A stretch of 60,158 nt of DNA from contig JBGPOS010000017.1 of the NCBI GenBank assembly GCA_041488155.1, positions 1 to 60,158 on the forward strand. Direction: 5' to 3'. This DNA comes from JBGPOS01 sp041488155 (lineage in GTDB: Bacteria > Chloroflexota > Dehalococcoidia > Tepidiformales > Tepidiformaceae). The position numbers and the translations under genes are program-made. Positions 24,154 to 32,012 of the stretch are shown here, piece after piece. The notes beneath the pieces were generated by a model that was not told the origin of the DNA, searched no databases, and saw only the letters and a list, made by a program, of their open reading frames with translations. Each line of letters opens with the position of its first letter. The stretch's first letter is position 1.

Positions 24154-26634
24154 TCAAAGCAGGCTGGCCGGGTCCACGTCGACGGACCAGCGGTCGCCGA
24201 GACGCACCTGTGAAACCAGTTCGGCCGGCCGCCTTCCACGGAGGAGGATCTGCCAACGGTATTCGCCGCGAACCCGGGCGATGTAGGGAGGGGTGGGTCC
24301 CAGTACATCCGGTTCGGCCCGCCCGGCGGCGTCGCGCTGGAGGCGGAGTTCGGACGCCACGCGAGAAGCCTCCATCAGGCCATGCTCGCGGTTGTGGTCG
24401 CGATGGAGGAGCCGTACGAGGCGGGTGAAGGGTGGATAGCCCGCGCGACGGCGATGGGCGATCTCGTGTTCGTAAAAACCCCGGTAGTCGTGGGCGGCGG
24501 CGCACTCAATCGGCGGCGCCTCAGGTTGGTAGGTCTGGAAATAGACCCAGCCCGGACGGTCGCGCCGCCCGGCGCGCCCCGCGACCTGGGAGAGGAGTTG
24601 GAAGGCGCGCTCGTGGGCGTGGAAGTCGGGGAGGCTCAGGCCAACGTCCGCGTCGACGACGCCGACGACCGTCATTTGTGGCAGGTCGAGGCCTTTGGCG
24701 AGCATCTGCGTACCGACAAGGATGTCGATCTCGCCAGCTTCGAGGGCAGCGACGATGCGCTCGTGGCTGCCCTTGCGGCCGGCCACATCGCTGTCCCAGC
24801 GGGCCACGCGCGCTTCGCCGAATTCGCGCCTCGCTTCGAGCTCGATCCGCTGCGTGCCAACACCGAACGGTCGGTATTTCGCACTGTCGCACTTCGGGCA
24901 GCGTGTCTCCAGGCGTTTGGAACGGCCACAGTGGTGGCAAACGATGCGGGGGTCGATCGGGTCGTGGAGGTCGAGGCTCATGGCCACTTCGCAGGTGGGG
25001 CAGAGGGGCAGGTGGCCGCAGTCGCGACAGAGCATGAAGCGGGCGGAGCCCCTGCGGTTGACGAAGAGAATGGACTGCTCGCCCGCGCGGAGGGCGCGCC
25101 GGATGGCCCGCGTGAGAGGGAGGCTGAAAACGCTCCGGTTGCCAGTCTTAAGCTCTTCGCGCATGTCGACGACGGTGATGATGGGCAGCTGTCCTTCCGT
25201 CGTAGCCCCGTCGTCGCCGGGGGCGACTCGCTGCCGCAGCTCCGTGCGGTGCACCTGGCCCACTTCGGAGCGATAGAAGGTAACGATGTCGGGCGTAGCG
25301 CTGCCGAGCACGAGCGTAGCGCCGCTCAGGCGGCACAACTCCGCGGCGGCCTCGCGGGCATGATAGCGGGGCGCCGGGTCGACCTGCTTATAGGTCCATT
25401 CGTGCTCCTCGTCGATGATCACCAGCCCCAGGTTGCGGACGGGCGCGAAGAGGGCGCTGCGGGAGCCCACGACGAGCCGAGCGTCGCCGCGCTGGATCCG
25501 GTACCACTGGTCGAACAGCTCCCCAACTCCGAGGCCGGAGTGGACGACCGCGAGCGTTTCGCCGAAACGCTCCCCGTAGCGCCGGATCGCCTGGGGTGTG
25601 AGGGCGATCTCGGGCACGAGCACGATCGCCGATCGCCCGGCCTCGAAGTTCCGGCGCACCAGGTCGAGGTAGACCTCGGTCTTGCCCGAACCCGTTACCC
25701 CGTGGAGGAGGTGGATGCCGGGCAGGGTGGCGATGGTGTCCGCGGCGGTCTGCTGCTCCGCCGTGAGCACGAGCGGAGGTCGAGCTTCGTAGTTGCGGCC
25801 GGCGAGGGGGTCGCGCTCGACTCGAGCTTCGTAGAGATGCAGCCAGCCGGCGTCCTGGAGTCGCCGAAAGTGGCCGGGGAGGGCGCCGGTTTCGCGCGCC
25901 CTGGTGTAGGAGAGGTCATTTTGGGCGGCTAGGAGGCGCAGAAGCCGCGCCTCTATCGCACGAGGCGACCGTTGTTCGATCTCCCCGGCGCGTGTCTTGG
26001 CCTCTTCGACCGTACGGGTAAGGGCCACGCGCCGTTCGAATCGGGCGTGCCCGGCCGGTCGCGCGAGGCCTTGCGCGACCGTGAGGTGCCCTTCCGCCTG
26101 GAGGCGCTGAAGACGGGCTAGCGTGACTCCGCCGATGGCCTCACGGAGCGCCTCCGTCGTGACGCGCCCATGCTCGGCCAGATAGCGAAGGATCCTCTGG
26201 TCGGCGGGGTAAATGGGCAGCAGCAGCGGGATGTCGACCGGTGAGACCATCGTCACGGACTTCTGGCCGAAGCCTGGGGGGAGGCAGGTCGCGATACAGT
26301 CCCAGAGCGGCGCCAGGTATGTCTCACTGAGCCAGCGGGCGAGGGCGATGTGGGGCGCGTCGAGGACGGGCTGCGGCTCGGCCACGGCAGAGATCGGGCG
26401 CACCTCGGCGAGCTCCGTCTGGTCGCTCAGGGAGACGACAATCCCCTGGAGGACGCGTGGGCCGAACGGCACGAAGACCGTCTGGCCAGGCGAGACGTCC
26501 ATTCCCTCCGGGACGGCGTAGGTGAACGGCGTACGACCGGGCTGCGCGGCGTTGACCGCCACCTCGGCGAGACGCGTTCGGACACCCGCTTTGAGGGTGA
26601 CTCTGTCCTCCTCGTTAGGGAGCTTGCTCACCAC
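24154..26634 (-). CDS. priA: Primosomal protein N' (replication restart helicase)
   Basis: PriA reloads the replicative helicase at stalled forks. The 826-residue protein has a 3'-DNA-binding N-domain (RTPFTYAVPEGMDVSPGQ), Walker A GVTGSGKT at 312-319 and DEEH at 408-411. The eight zinc cysteines are 536, 539, 545, 548, 566, 569, 579 and 582. It also has GTQMLAKGLDLPQ and QVAGRAGR. The start is uncertain: GTG 26634 or the next codon GTG 26631. The open frame runs on upstream through the MFS gene in another phase, which is a GC-rich artefact. Confidence 0.93.
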   Translation of the reverse strand: MVSKLPNEEDRVTLKAGVRTRLAEVAVNAAQPGRTPFTYAVPEGMDVSPGQTVFVPFGPRVLQGIVVSLSDQTELAEVRPISAVAEPQPVLDAPHIALARWLSETYLAPLWDCIATCLPPGFGQKSVTMVSPVDIPLLLPIYPADQRILRYLAEHGRVTTEALREAIGGVTLARLQRLQAEGHLTVAQGLARPAGHARFERRVALTRTVEEAKTRAGEIEQRSPRAIEARLLRLLAAQNDLSYTRARETGALPGHFRRLQDAGWLHLYEARVERDPLAGRNYEARPPLVLTAEQQTAADTIATLPGIHLLHGVTGSGKTEVYLDLVRRNFEAGRSAIVLVPEIALTPQAIRRYGERFGETLAVVHSGLGVGELFDQWYRIQRGDARLVVGSRSALFAPVRNLGLVIIDEEHEWTYKQVDPAPRYHAREAAAELCRLSGATLVLGSATPDIVTFYRSEVGQVHRTELRQRVAPGDDGATTEGQLPIITVVDMREELKTGNRSVFSLPLTRAIRRALRAGEQSILFVNRRGSARFMLCRDCGHLPLCPTCEVAMSLDLHDPIDPRIVCHHCGRSKRLETRCPKCDSAKYRPFGVGTQRIELEARREFGEARVARWDSDVAGRKGSHERIVAALEAGEIDILVGTQMLAKGLDLPQMTVVGVVDADVGLSLPDFHAHERAFQLLSQVAGRAGRRDRPGWVYFQTYQPEAPPIECAAAHDYRGFYEHEIAHRRRAGYPPFTRLVRLLHRDHNREHGLMEASRVASELRLQRDAAGRAEPDVLGPTPPYIARVRGEYRWQILLRGRRPAELVSQVRLGDRWSVDVDPASLL

Positions 26635-26690
26635 CCTATCGTGCGCCCGGAACGAGGCCTCGGGAAGCGAAAGCCGGCGACCCGGCGCCG

Positions 26691-27923
26691 CTAGGCGCCC
26701 CCAGCCGGCTCGCCGGCCAATTCGGGGCCCGCGCGCGCCAGCACTTCCGGGCTCGTAGTCGCCACGCCCCGCGTGAGGGCCACGAACACCGCCGCGCCCG
26801 CCGTGGCGACGATGCCGCCGAAAAGGAAGGCAGCGCCGATGCTGAAACGGTCGATCAGCAGGCCGCCGACCACGGAGCCGGTCACGATTCCGATCCCGTT
26901 CCCGGCCGAACCAAGTCCAAGCATCGTCCCCATTCCGACATGCCGGCCGGCGACGACCTGCAGCGCTCCCGCCGAGACGGCGGAGATCGCCCCCGTCGCG
27001 CCCATGCAGAGCAGGATGAACACGACAAGGCCGTAGGTGTGGGCAAGAGCCAGGCTCGCGACCAGTGCGCCGTTCACTGCCAGCCCTCCGGCCACGAGAA
27101 AGCGGCGATTGTACCGGTCGGCCAGGCGCCCGAAGAACGGCTGGCAGGCCCCGCCCGTAATGTCCTGCGTCGCGAAGGCGAGTCCGATCAGCAGAGGCTC
27201 GACGTGGAGGTCGTTTTCGAGGCGAAGCGCGAGGAAGCTGAACGAGGCGCCCGACCCGAGGGAGATCAATGCCATGTAGGCGGTCAGGGCGAGGACGAGC
27301 CGGTGCGACAGCGCTTCGCGGAACCCGGTGGCGAGCCGCGGGCGGTCGACGGTACCCGCGCGCAGCTGTTGGACGATGTGGGCAGGGAGCCAGGCGGCGA
27401 CGATCGTGGCCGAAAGCGCCATCAGGACGGCCATCGCAATGAACACGGAATGGAAACCGAGGGTCTGGCGAAGCAGGCCGGCGATCAGCGGACCCGTCCC
27501 GAATCCAATGATGTCGGCAGTGGCAAATACCCCCGCCCAACGCCCCTCCTGTCCGCGGGGCGTGAGGTCGCCGATGTATGCGCGTGCGACCGAGAACACG
27601 AGGCTTGTCCCGACGCCGCTGAACAGCCGAAACGCAATCACCTGGGCGAAGCTCTGGGCCGTGAGGTAGCCGATGGCCGCAGTCATGTAAACGAGTAGGC
27701 CGGCCACGATGAAGGGCTTCCGGCCGTGACGGTCCGAGAGCCGGCCCGCGAAGGGTCCGATCAGCCCCTGGCTGATGGCGAACGCAGAAAACGTCAGGCC
27801 GAGCCAGACACCCGAAGCGCCCAGGTCCTTCGCGTAGATTGGAAGCAACGGGCTGACCATCGAGATGCCCATCGTCGCCACAAAGACAGAGATGTAGAGG
27901 GCGATGAATGGCCTGGAGAGCAC
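26691..27923 (-). CDS. MFS transporter (drug-efflux type)
   Basis: A 410-residue, 12-helix MFS protein. Motif A is GRLSDRHGRKPFIVAGLL between helices 2 and 3, with a repeated form (GRLADRYNRRFLVAGGL) in the second half. Motif C-like glycines occur in helix 5 (ADIIGFGTGPLIAGLL). These features fit DHA1/TetA-like exporters; the substrate is unknown. The start is GTG 27923, with TAGGCT exactly 6 bases before it and no ribosome site, suggesting a leaderless mRNA. It precedes priA by 56 bases. Confidence 0.88.
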   Translation of the reverse strand: MLSRPFIALYISVFVATMGISMVSPLLPIYAKDLGASGVWLGLTFSAFAISQGLIGPFAGRLSDRHGRKPFIVAGLLVYMTAAIGYLTAQSFAQVIAFRLFSGVGTSLVFSVARAYIGDLTPRGQEGRWAGVFATADIIGFGTGPLIAGLLRQTLGFHSVFIAMAVLMALSATIVAAWLPAHIVQQLRAGTVDRPRLATGFREALSHRLVLALTAYMALISLGSGASFSFLALRLENDLHVEPLLIGLAFATQDITGGACQPFFGRLADRYNRRFLVAGGLAVNGALVASLALAHTYGLVVFILLCMGATGAISAVSAGALQVVAGRHVGMGTMLGLGSAGNGIGIVTGSVVGGLLIDRFSIGAAFLFGGIVATAGAAVFVALTRGVATTSPEVLARAGPELAGEPAGGA

Positions 27924-27929
27924 GTTCCG

Positions 27930-27935
27930 AGCCTA
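27930..27935 (-). promoter_or_regulatory. -10-like box six bases before the MFS GTG
   Basis: On the minus strand TAGGCT is followed by 6 bases and then GTG 27923. It matches the TANNNT-N6-start pattern seen before selA, the PKS gene, the LysM deacetylase and the phosphoesterase. Confidence 0.35.
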
Positions 27936-27997
27936 CGCGATCGGTAGACATCGCTCACCCGCGGGCAGGGCTGGGTGGCCGGTGCGCGGGTGCATGC

Positions 27998-28003
27998 TAC
28001 ACT
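27998..28003 (+). promoter_or_regulatory. Extended -10 box before amidohydrolase
   Basis: TGCTACACT has an extended -10 (TG-N-TACACT) 38 bases before the amidohydrolase ATG. No good -35 is visible, as expected for extended -10 promoters. Confidence 0.4.
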
Positions 28004-28041
28004 CGACCCACTCCTCCACCTGAGCCGATCCTGGGGTCCGA

Positions 28042-28923
28042 ATGAGAATCTTCGACGTCCATATCCACTTCCCGCGCAACTGGGAGAAGCCAGACGAAGA
28101 CCAGGCGCCCATGCTCGACAGACTGGCCCAGATCGCCGCGGCAGCTGGTGTCACCAGAGCCGCGGTGCTGACGGGCGGCCGCTTCGGACCCGGTTACGAA
28201 CGGGGCATGGAGATCCTCCAGGGCTACCGCGAGCTGTTCATCCCGGTGGCTGTGATCGACCCGGAGGAGGTCGACGGCGAGGGCGTGCAACGACTCCATG
28301 ACATGGGCTACCGGGGGCTCAAGCTGATCGGCGTGGCCCGCGATTACGACGAGCCGGACTATCTGCCCGCCTACGCGAAGGCCCAGGCGCTGGACATGCC
28401 GGTCCTCTTCCACATGGGGGTCATTGGCGGCGGGCTCGACTATTCGATCACGCATCCGCGCCGCGACGCCGCGGCCGCGCAGGCCTTCCAGCGCATGCTC
28501 GCCCAGCAGGACCGAATGCCGCCCCGCAACGTGTCAGCCGCCCGAATGAGTCCGCTTCACCTCGACACGATCGCGAACCGTTTCCCGCGGCTCAAGATCA
28601 TCGGCGCCCATCTCGGCAACCAGGGCAACTATGAGTTCGCCGCTTCGGTTGCGCGCTGGCGACATAACGTGTGGTTCGACATGAGTGGAGGCGAGACCAT
28701 CGAGCGCCACGCCATCGAGCGAAAGCTCATTGGCGGCGAGTTTGGAGTGGAAAAGCTCCTTTTTGGCAGTGACTGTGGGATGGACGACATCCGCACCCAC
28801 ATCGATCGGTTTGAAATGATGTACGACCTCCTCGAGCTCAGCGAAGACGAGCGCGAACGGCTCTGGTGGCGTAACGCAGCCGAAATCTACGGGCTCGAAA
28901 CACCGGCCTTCGCAGGAGAGTAG
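28042..28923 (+). CDS. Metal-dependent amidohydrolase (amidohydrolase-2 / ACMSD-like)
   Basis: A 293-residue TIM-barrel hydrolase. The metal motif is FDVHIHFP (His7, His9), followed by MGYRGLKLIG, VLFHMGV (third His), IIGAHLGNQGNYEFA (fourth His region) and LLFGSDCGMDD (catalytic Asp). This is the plan of amidohydrolase-2 decarboxylases/hydrolases. Substrate is unknown. Its last codons contain AGGAG, which serves the next gene, so the two are likely one transcript. Confidence 0.88.
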   Translation: MRIFDVHIHFPRNWEKPDEDQAPMLDRLAQIAAAAGVTRAAVLTGGRFGPGYERGMEILQGYRELFIPVAVIDPEEVDGEGVQRLHDMGYRGLKLIGVARDYDEPDYLPAYAKAQALDMPVLFHMGVIGGGLDYSITHPRRDAAAAQAFQRMLAQQDRMPPRNVSAARMSPLHLDTIANRFPRLKIIGAHLGNQGNYEFAASVARWRHNVWFDMSGGETIERHAIERKLIGGEFGVEKLLFGSDCGMDDIRTHIDRFEMMYDLLELSEDERERLWWRNAAEIYGLETPAFAGE

Positions 28924-28926
28924 CGG

Positions 28927-29718
28927 CTGACTGCTGAGGTTCGTCCGCAGATCCCCGCTGTCAGCGGTCCCGGACGCGTCGTGCTCGTCACAGGGGTGGC
29001 GGCGGTGGGTCTCGTCGCCTACCTGACGATGCGTCCGACTCAATCTTGGATTCTCTGGATGACCGCGGCGCTCGTGGCGCTAGCGGTGGACGGGATCGTG
29101 CGAAGCAGCCCGCGATGGGAAGGTTCGGCGCCACTGGCTTCCGGGGTCTACCTGTTGCTGCCGGCCCTCGCCGCGCTGGGTGCAGGCCTGTTCATCGATC
29201 ACGCGGTTGAAGGGTACGGCCGCCCGATCTCGGCGCTCGCGGGGGCGCTGGCCGTCGGCACCGTGGCCTACGGAGAGTACGAAACGGTGAACTTCGGCTC
29301 GCGCCTCTATGGGCCGATGCGGCTTGTCCTTGCTGTGGCGACCTACCTCACGGCGTTCGCGCTCTTCACCGTCATCTTCACCCGCGACATGGATCTGCCC
29401 CTCGCCGGGTTCTTCATCGGCATCGTGAGCATGGCTCTTTCGACAGAGCTCCTGCGGGAGAGCCGGCTGCTCGGTCCGAGCTCCCTTCTCGTCGGGCTGG
29501 CGATCGGTGTGTCGCTGGCCGAGCTGCGTCTGGCGCTGTACTTTTTCCCCCTCGACGGATTGTTGGCCGGGGCGCTGCTCATCATTGGCTTCTACCTCGC
29601 CACCGGCCTTGTGCACCACCTGCTCGACCACGATCTCGAATGGGGGACCACCGCGGAGTACCTTCTGGTAGCGGCGGTCGGCACGGCCGCGGTCGTAGTG
29701 ACTCGGGTCTTTGTGTGA
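28927..29718 (+). CDS. Polytopic membrane protein, unknown function
   Basis: The 263-residue protein has seven or eight hydrophobic helices (for example LVTGVAAVGLVAYLTM, ALVALAVDGIV, GALAVGTVAYGEY, LAGFFIGIVSMALSTEL, LLAGALLIIGFYLATGLV). I do not recognise the family with certainty. GTG 28981 is a possible start but has no ribosome site. CTG 28927, 6 bases after AGGAGAG, gives an 18-residue polar N-terminus (LTAEVRPQIPAVSGPGRV) before the first helix and is preferred. It lies between an amidohydrolase and exonuclease III, both same strand. The closing segment HHLLDHDLEWGTT is polar. Confidence 0.8.
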   Translation: MTAEVRPQIPAVSGPGRVVLVTGVAAVGLVAYLTMRPTQSWILWMTAALVALAVDGIVRSSPRWEGSAPLASGVYLLLPALAALGAGLFIDHAVEGYGRPISALAGALAVGTVAYGEYETVNFGSRLYGPMRLVLAVATYLTAFALFTVIFTRDMDLPLAGFFIGIVSMALSTELLRESRLLGPSSLLVGLAIGVSLAELRLALYFFPLDGLLAGALLIIGFYLATGLVHHLLDHDLEWGTTAEYLLVAAVGTAAVVVTRVFV

Positions 29719-29725
29719 GTGAGCG

Positions 29726-30517
29726 ATGGCGACGCTGAAGATCTGTTCGTGGAACGTCAACGGCCTGCGAGCGGCCGTGCGCACGGGCGACTTCCAGGGC
29801 TGGCTCGCCAGTTCCGCCCCGGACATCATCGGCATACAAGAAGTGAAAGCACTTCCCGGGCAGGTGGACAGCGCCAGCTGGGAGGGGGATGGCTACCGCG
29901 CCTACTGGCATCCGGCCGACCGTCCGGGATACAGCGGCGCCCTCCTCCTGACGAAGCAAGAACCACTTGGGGTCCGGCTCGGGCTTGGGGTTGCACAGTT
30001 CGACGGCGAAGGCAGGGTCATCGAGGCTGAGTTCCCGGGGTTCACGCTGCTAACCTCCTACTTTCCGAATGGTGGCAAGGGCGAGCGCCTGCCGTTCAAG
30101 TTCGAGTTCTACGGGGCCTTCCTCGAACACGTGGACGCGCTACGGGCGTCCGGGAAAAGTGTCGTCTTCATGGGCGACCTGAACGTGGCGCACACCGAAA
30201 TCGACCTCGCCCGCCCGAAGGAAGCTGAGAAGGGCACAGGCTTTCAGCCGGAAGAGCGAGCGTGGATCGACCGCCTCATCGCGCACGGATACGTCGACAC
30301 GTTTCGAGCCCTGAATCCCGGGCTGGAAGAGGTCTACACCTACTGGGACGCCTGGCGGGAGCGGCGCGCCCGCAACGTTGGCTGGCGGATCGACTACGTA
30401 TTCGTAAGCGACGACCTGATGCCGCGTGTGAAGCGCGCGTTCACTGAGCCTTCGGTCATGGGCTCCGATCATTGCCCCGTGGGGATCGAGCTCGATGTCA
30501 CCGGGTTCGCCTCGTAG
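29726..30517 (+). CDS. xth: Exodeoxyribonuclease III / AP endonuclease
   Basis: Cuts DNA at abasic sites and trims 3' ends in base-excision repair. The 263-residue protein has all motifs: WNVNGLRA, the metal Glu in IGIQEVKA, the catalytic VFMGDLNVAH, GWRIDYVFVS and the final GSDHCPVG with the catalytic His. Length is standard. It starts 7 bases after the membrane gene stops. The short GAGTGAG before the ATG is a weak ribosome site. Confidence 0.94.
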   Translation: MATLKICSWNVNGLRAAVRTGDFQGWLASSAPDIIGIQEVKALPGQVDSASWEGDGYRAYWHPADRPGYSGALLLTKQEPLGVRLGLGVAQFDGEGRVIEAEFPGFTLLTSYFPNGGKGERLPFKFEFYGAFLEHVDALRASGKSVVFMGDLNVAHTEIDLARPKEAEKGTGFQPEERAWIDRLIAHGYVDTFRALNPGLEEVYTYWDAWRERRARNVGWRIDYVFVSDDLMPRVKRAFTEPSVMGSDHCPVGIELDVTGFAS

Positions 30518-30582
30518 GGCACCGGCGCGGAACAAATCTGCCTGGGACTAAAGCGGGACTGGGCCGCAGAAGGCCTGTTTAA

Positions 30583-30655
30583 TACGCCCGGTTGGATTCG
30601 AACCAACGGCCTCTACCTCCGCAGGGTAGCGCTCTATCCACTGAGCTACGGGCGC
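30583..30655 (-). tRNA. tRNA-Arg (anticodon GCG)
   Basis: A 73-base cloverleaf: 7-bp acceptor with one G-U end pair, D stem GCTC/GAGC, anticodon stem CTACC/GGTAG with loop CTGCGGA (anticodon GCG), and T stem GTTGG/CCAAC with TTCGAAT. CCA is not encoded. It lies 8 bases after tRNA-Leu and probably shares its promoter. Confidence 0.95.
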
Positions 30656-30663
30656 AATTCACC

Positions 30664-30753
30664 TGGTGCCGAAGGTGAGATTTGAACTCACACGCCCGTG
30701 AAGGACACTACGCCCTGAACGTAGCGCGTCTGCCATTCCGCCACTTCGGCACC
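30664..30753 (-). tRNA. tRNA-Leu (anticodon CAG)
   Basis: A 90-base class II tRNA with acceptor GGTGCCG/CGGCACC, anticodon stem CTACG/CGTAG with loop TTCAGGG (anticodon CAG), a long variable arm, and T loop TTCAAAT. CCA is not encoded. Its promoter is at 30761-30789. Confidence 0.95.
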
Positions 30754-30760
30754 CGGAGCC

Positions 30761-30789
30761 ATTATCAGCGCCGGGCACCGCCCGTTCAA
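30761..30789 (-). promoter_or_regulatory. tRNA-Leu/tRNA-Arg promoter
   Basis: On the minus strand TTGAAC (30789-30784), a 17-base spacer and GATAAT (30766-30761) precede tRNA-Leu by 7 bases. The spacing is ideal for a stable-RNA promoter. Confidence 0.7.
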
Positions 30790-30798
30790 GAATCGAGG

Positions 30799-30827
30799 TT
30801 GAATGGCCGCCCTGCGAACCCTAGACT
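30799..30827 (+). promoter_or_regulatory. tRNA-Val promoter
   Basis: TTGAAT (30799-30804), a 17-base spacer and TAGACT (30822-30827) precede tRNA-Val by 9 bases. It is divergent from the tRNA-Leu promoter only 9 bases away. Confidence 0.7.
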
Positions 30828-30836
30828 GCGAGATCC

Positions 30837-30913
30837 GGGCGGTTAGCTCAGACGGTTAGAGCGCGTCGTTCACACCGACGAGGTCACTGGTTCGAGTCCA
30901 GTACCGCCCACCA
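30837..30913 (+). tRNA. tRNA-Val (anticodon CAC)
   Basis: The 74-base body plus an encoded CCA (30911-30913). Acceptor GGGCGGT/ACCGCCC, D stem GCTC/GAGC, anticodon stem CGTCG/CGACG with loop TTCACAC (anticodon CAC), T stem ACTGG/CCAGT. Its 3' half is copied, with damage, at 31782-31828. Confidence 0.95.
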
Positions 30914-30970
30914 GCTTCTCCGCCAGCGGCCCCTGCGGCTCGCCCCGGACGAAGCGATCTCGCTCCAGTG

Positions 30971-31354
30971 TCACTCTCGACGCCGCCGAGACCGCCCTTC
31001 GCCTAAACTCCTCGATCGAAGGTCGGGTCGCCCGATGAGGAGAAGGCTCTGGACGTTATCGATCCGATGAGCTCGAACCCGGGCAGGGCGGCGCCTCTCA
31101 TTGTTGGATAGGTCGTGTTTTTCTCGTTCGACTTGCTCAAGGTACATCTGACGAGCCTTCTTTGCGTAGTAGTACAGCACAACAAACACACTGACTCCGA
31201 TCCATCCCCACGGCCACATCGCAAGAGCTACTGCTATGAGAACCAGGATGGCGATCACGAACAAGCATCCGGTCGCAAGCGGGTAGCGAATGGCGTTATA
31301 GATTATCCCCGCTATGAAGCCTATCGCCGCCCACCTAAAGAATGACTTCATCAC
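30971..31354 (-). CDS. Small membrane protein, unknown function
   Basis: A 127-residue predicted protein. The N-terminal half is clearly hydrophobic: helices at about 8-22 (AIGFIAGIIYNAI), 28-48 (GCLFVIAILVLIAVALAM) and 49-64 (WGWIGVSVFVVLYYY). The rest is basic and low in order (RRRPARVRAHRI, RSRSLGEGRSRRRRE). Codons 1-2 are GTG-ATG; a GGACGGAG lies before. The stretch is visibly more AT-rich than its neighbours and lies between tRNA-Val and its broken copy, so it may be foreign and may have lost its original 3' end. Function unknown. Confidence 0.55.
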   Translation of the reverse strand: MMKSFFRWAAIGFIAGIIYNAIRYPLATGCLFVIAILVLIAVALAMWPWGWIGVSVFVVLYYYAKKARQMYLEQVEREKHDLSNNERRRPARVRAHRIDNVQSLLLIGRPDLRSRSLGEGRSRRRRE

Positions 31355-31758
31355 TTTTCGGACTCCGTCCTACACGAACTATGCGCGTTTGCTGGTTTCA
31401 CCCAGCCGGGTCGTCCACCACTCCTACCATTCGAACCGGTTCGGAGCGGCGGCGAAAACTTGGGTCGGGAGCGAATCCGTGCCAGGAGAGGCCGTCGCTC
31501 TGCGCAGCCAGGCGCGGTCCTGCCACAGAAAAGGCGCGAACGGACCCACCAGCAACACGTGGGAGCCCGGCAAGGGCAATGCGAACCGGCGCACGGAAAC
31601 CCTCCGCTGGAATTCGGTTCAGCCCGTGGTGCGGCGTACTATTTCGACCGAAACGCCCCGGCTTCGGCGAGACTCCACCACTCCGCGGCATTGTTCGGTT
31701 CCCGCCTGAAGAATCTAGCTCCAAGACACGACAACTGTTGTCGTCTGTGAGTTGATTC
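31355..31758. other. No convincing gene
   Basis: Several overlapping open frames of about 100-140 codons cross here on both strands. None has a ribosome site, recognisable motif or typical composition (they are rich in Arg, Pro and Ser in every frame). I see no RNA gene or repeat array. It lies between an AT-rich small membrane gene and the broken tRNA copy and may be remnant DNA. Confidence 0.5.
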
Positions 31759-31828
31759 GGGTGGCGGCATAGCTGAACTTGCGTTCATGCCGACGAGAGC
31801 ACTGGTTCGAGTCCCGTACCGTCGACCA
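31759..31828 (+). pseudogene. Broken second copy of tRNA-Val
   Basis: Bases 31782-31828 match tRNA-Val 30867-30913 at 40 of 47 positions with no gaps, including an exact 15-base run covering the T arm (CACTGGTTCGAGTCC) and an end resembling the encoded CCA. The 5' half is shortened and no longer forms the D arm, and the anticodon stem no longer pairs. It is not functional. A displaced tRNA 3' half is the usual mark left where an element inserted into a tRNA gene, or of an old duplication. Confidence 0.75.
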
Positions 31829-32012
31829 GGTGCTCTCTCGCCGCGGCCGGCCCTCACCCCCGGTGCGTGAGAAGCCTCCCGCGCGGAAGTATGCCCGCCC
31901 GCCATCTGACATCTGCGGCATGCCTGTATCAGCACTTCCCACGGTGCGGGGTTAGACGCCCTATACTTCGCCCCAGCATCCCGCGCCGAGCCGGGAGCGA
32001 GGAGGAGTATCC

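Noticed and set aside
24382..25932. 516-codon plus-strand open frame under priA
   Set aside because: Antisense shadow with no motif; priA has all its helicase and zinc motifs.
24154..27951. A single 1265-residue protein spanning priA and the MFS gene
   Set aside because: The first third is the MFS gene read in the wrong phase; priA homology begins only near 26634.
31342..31755. A 137-residue plus-strand gene after tRNA-Val
   Set aside because: No ribosome site, no motif, and overlapping frames on both strands have equal length and odd composition.
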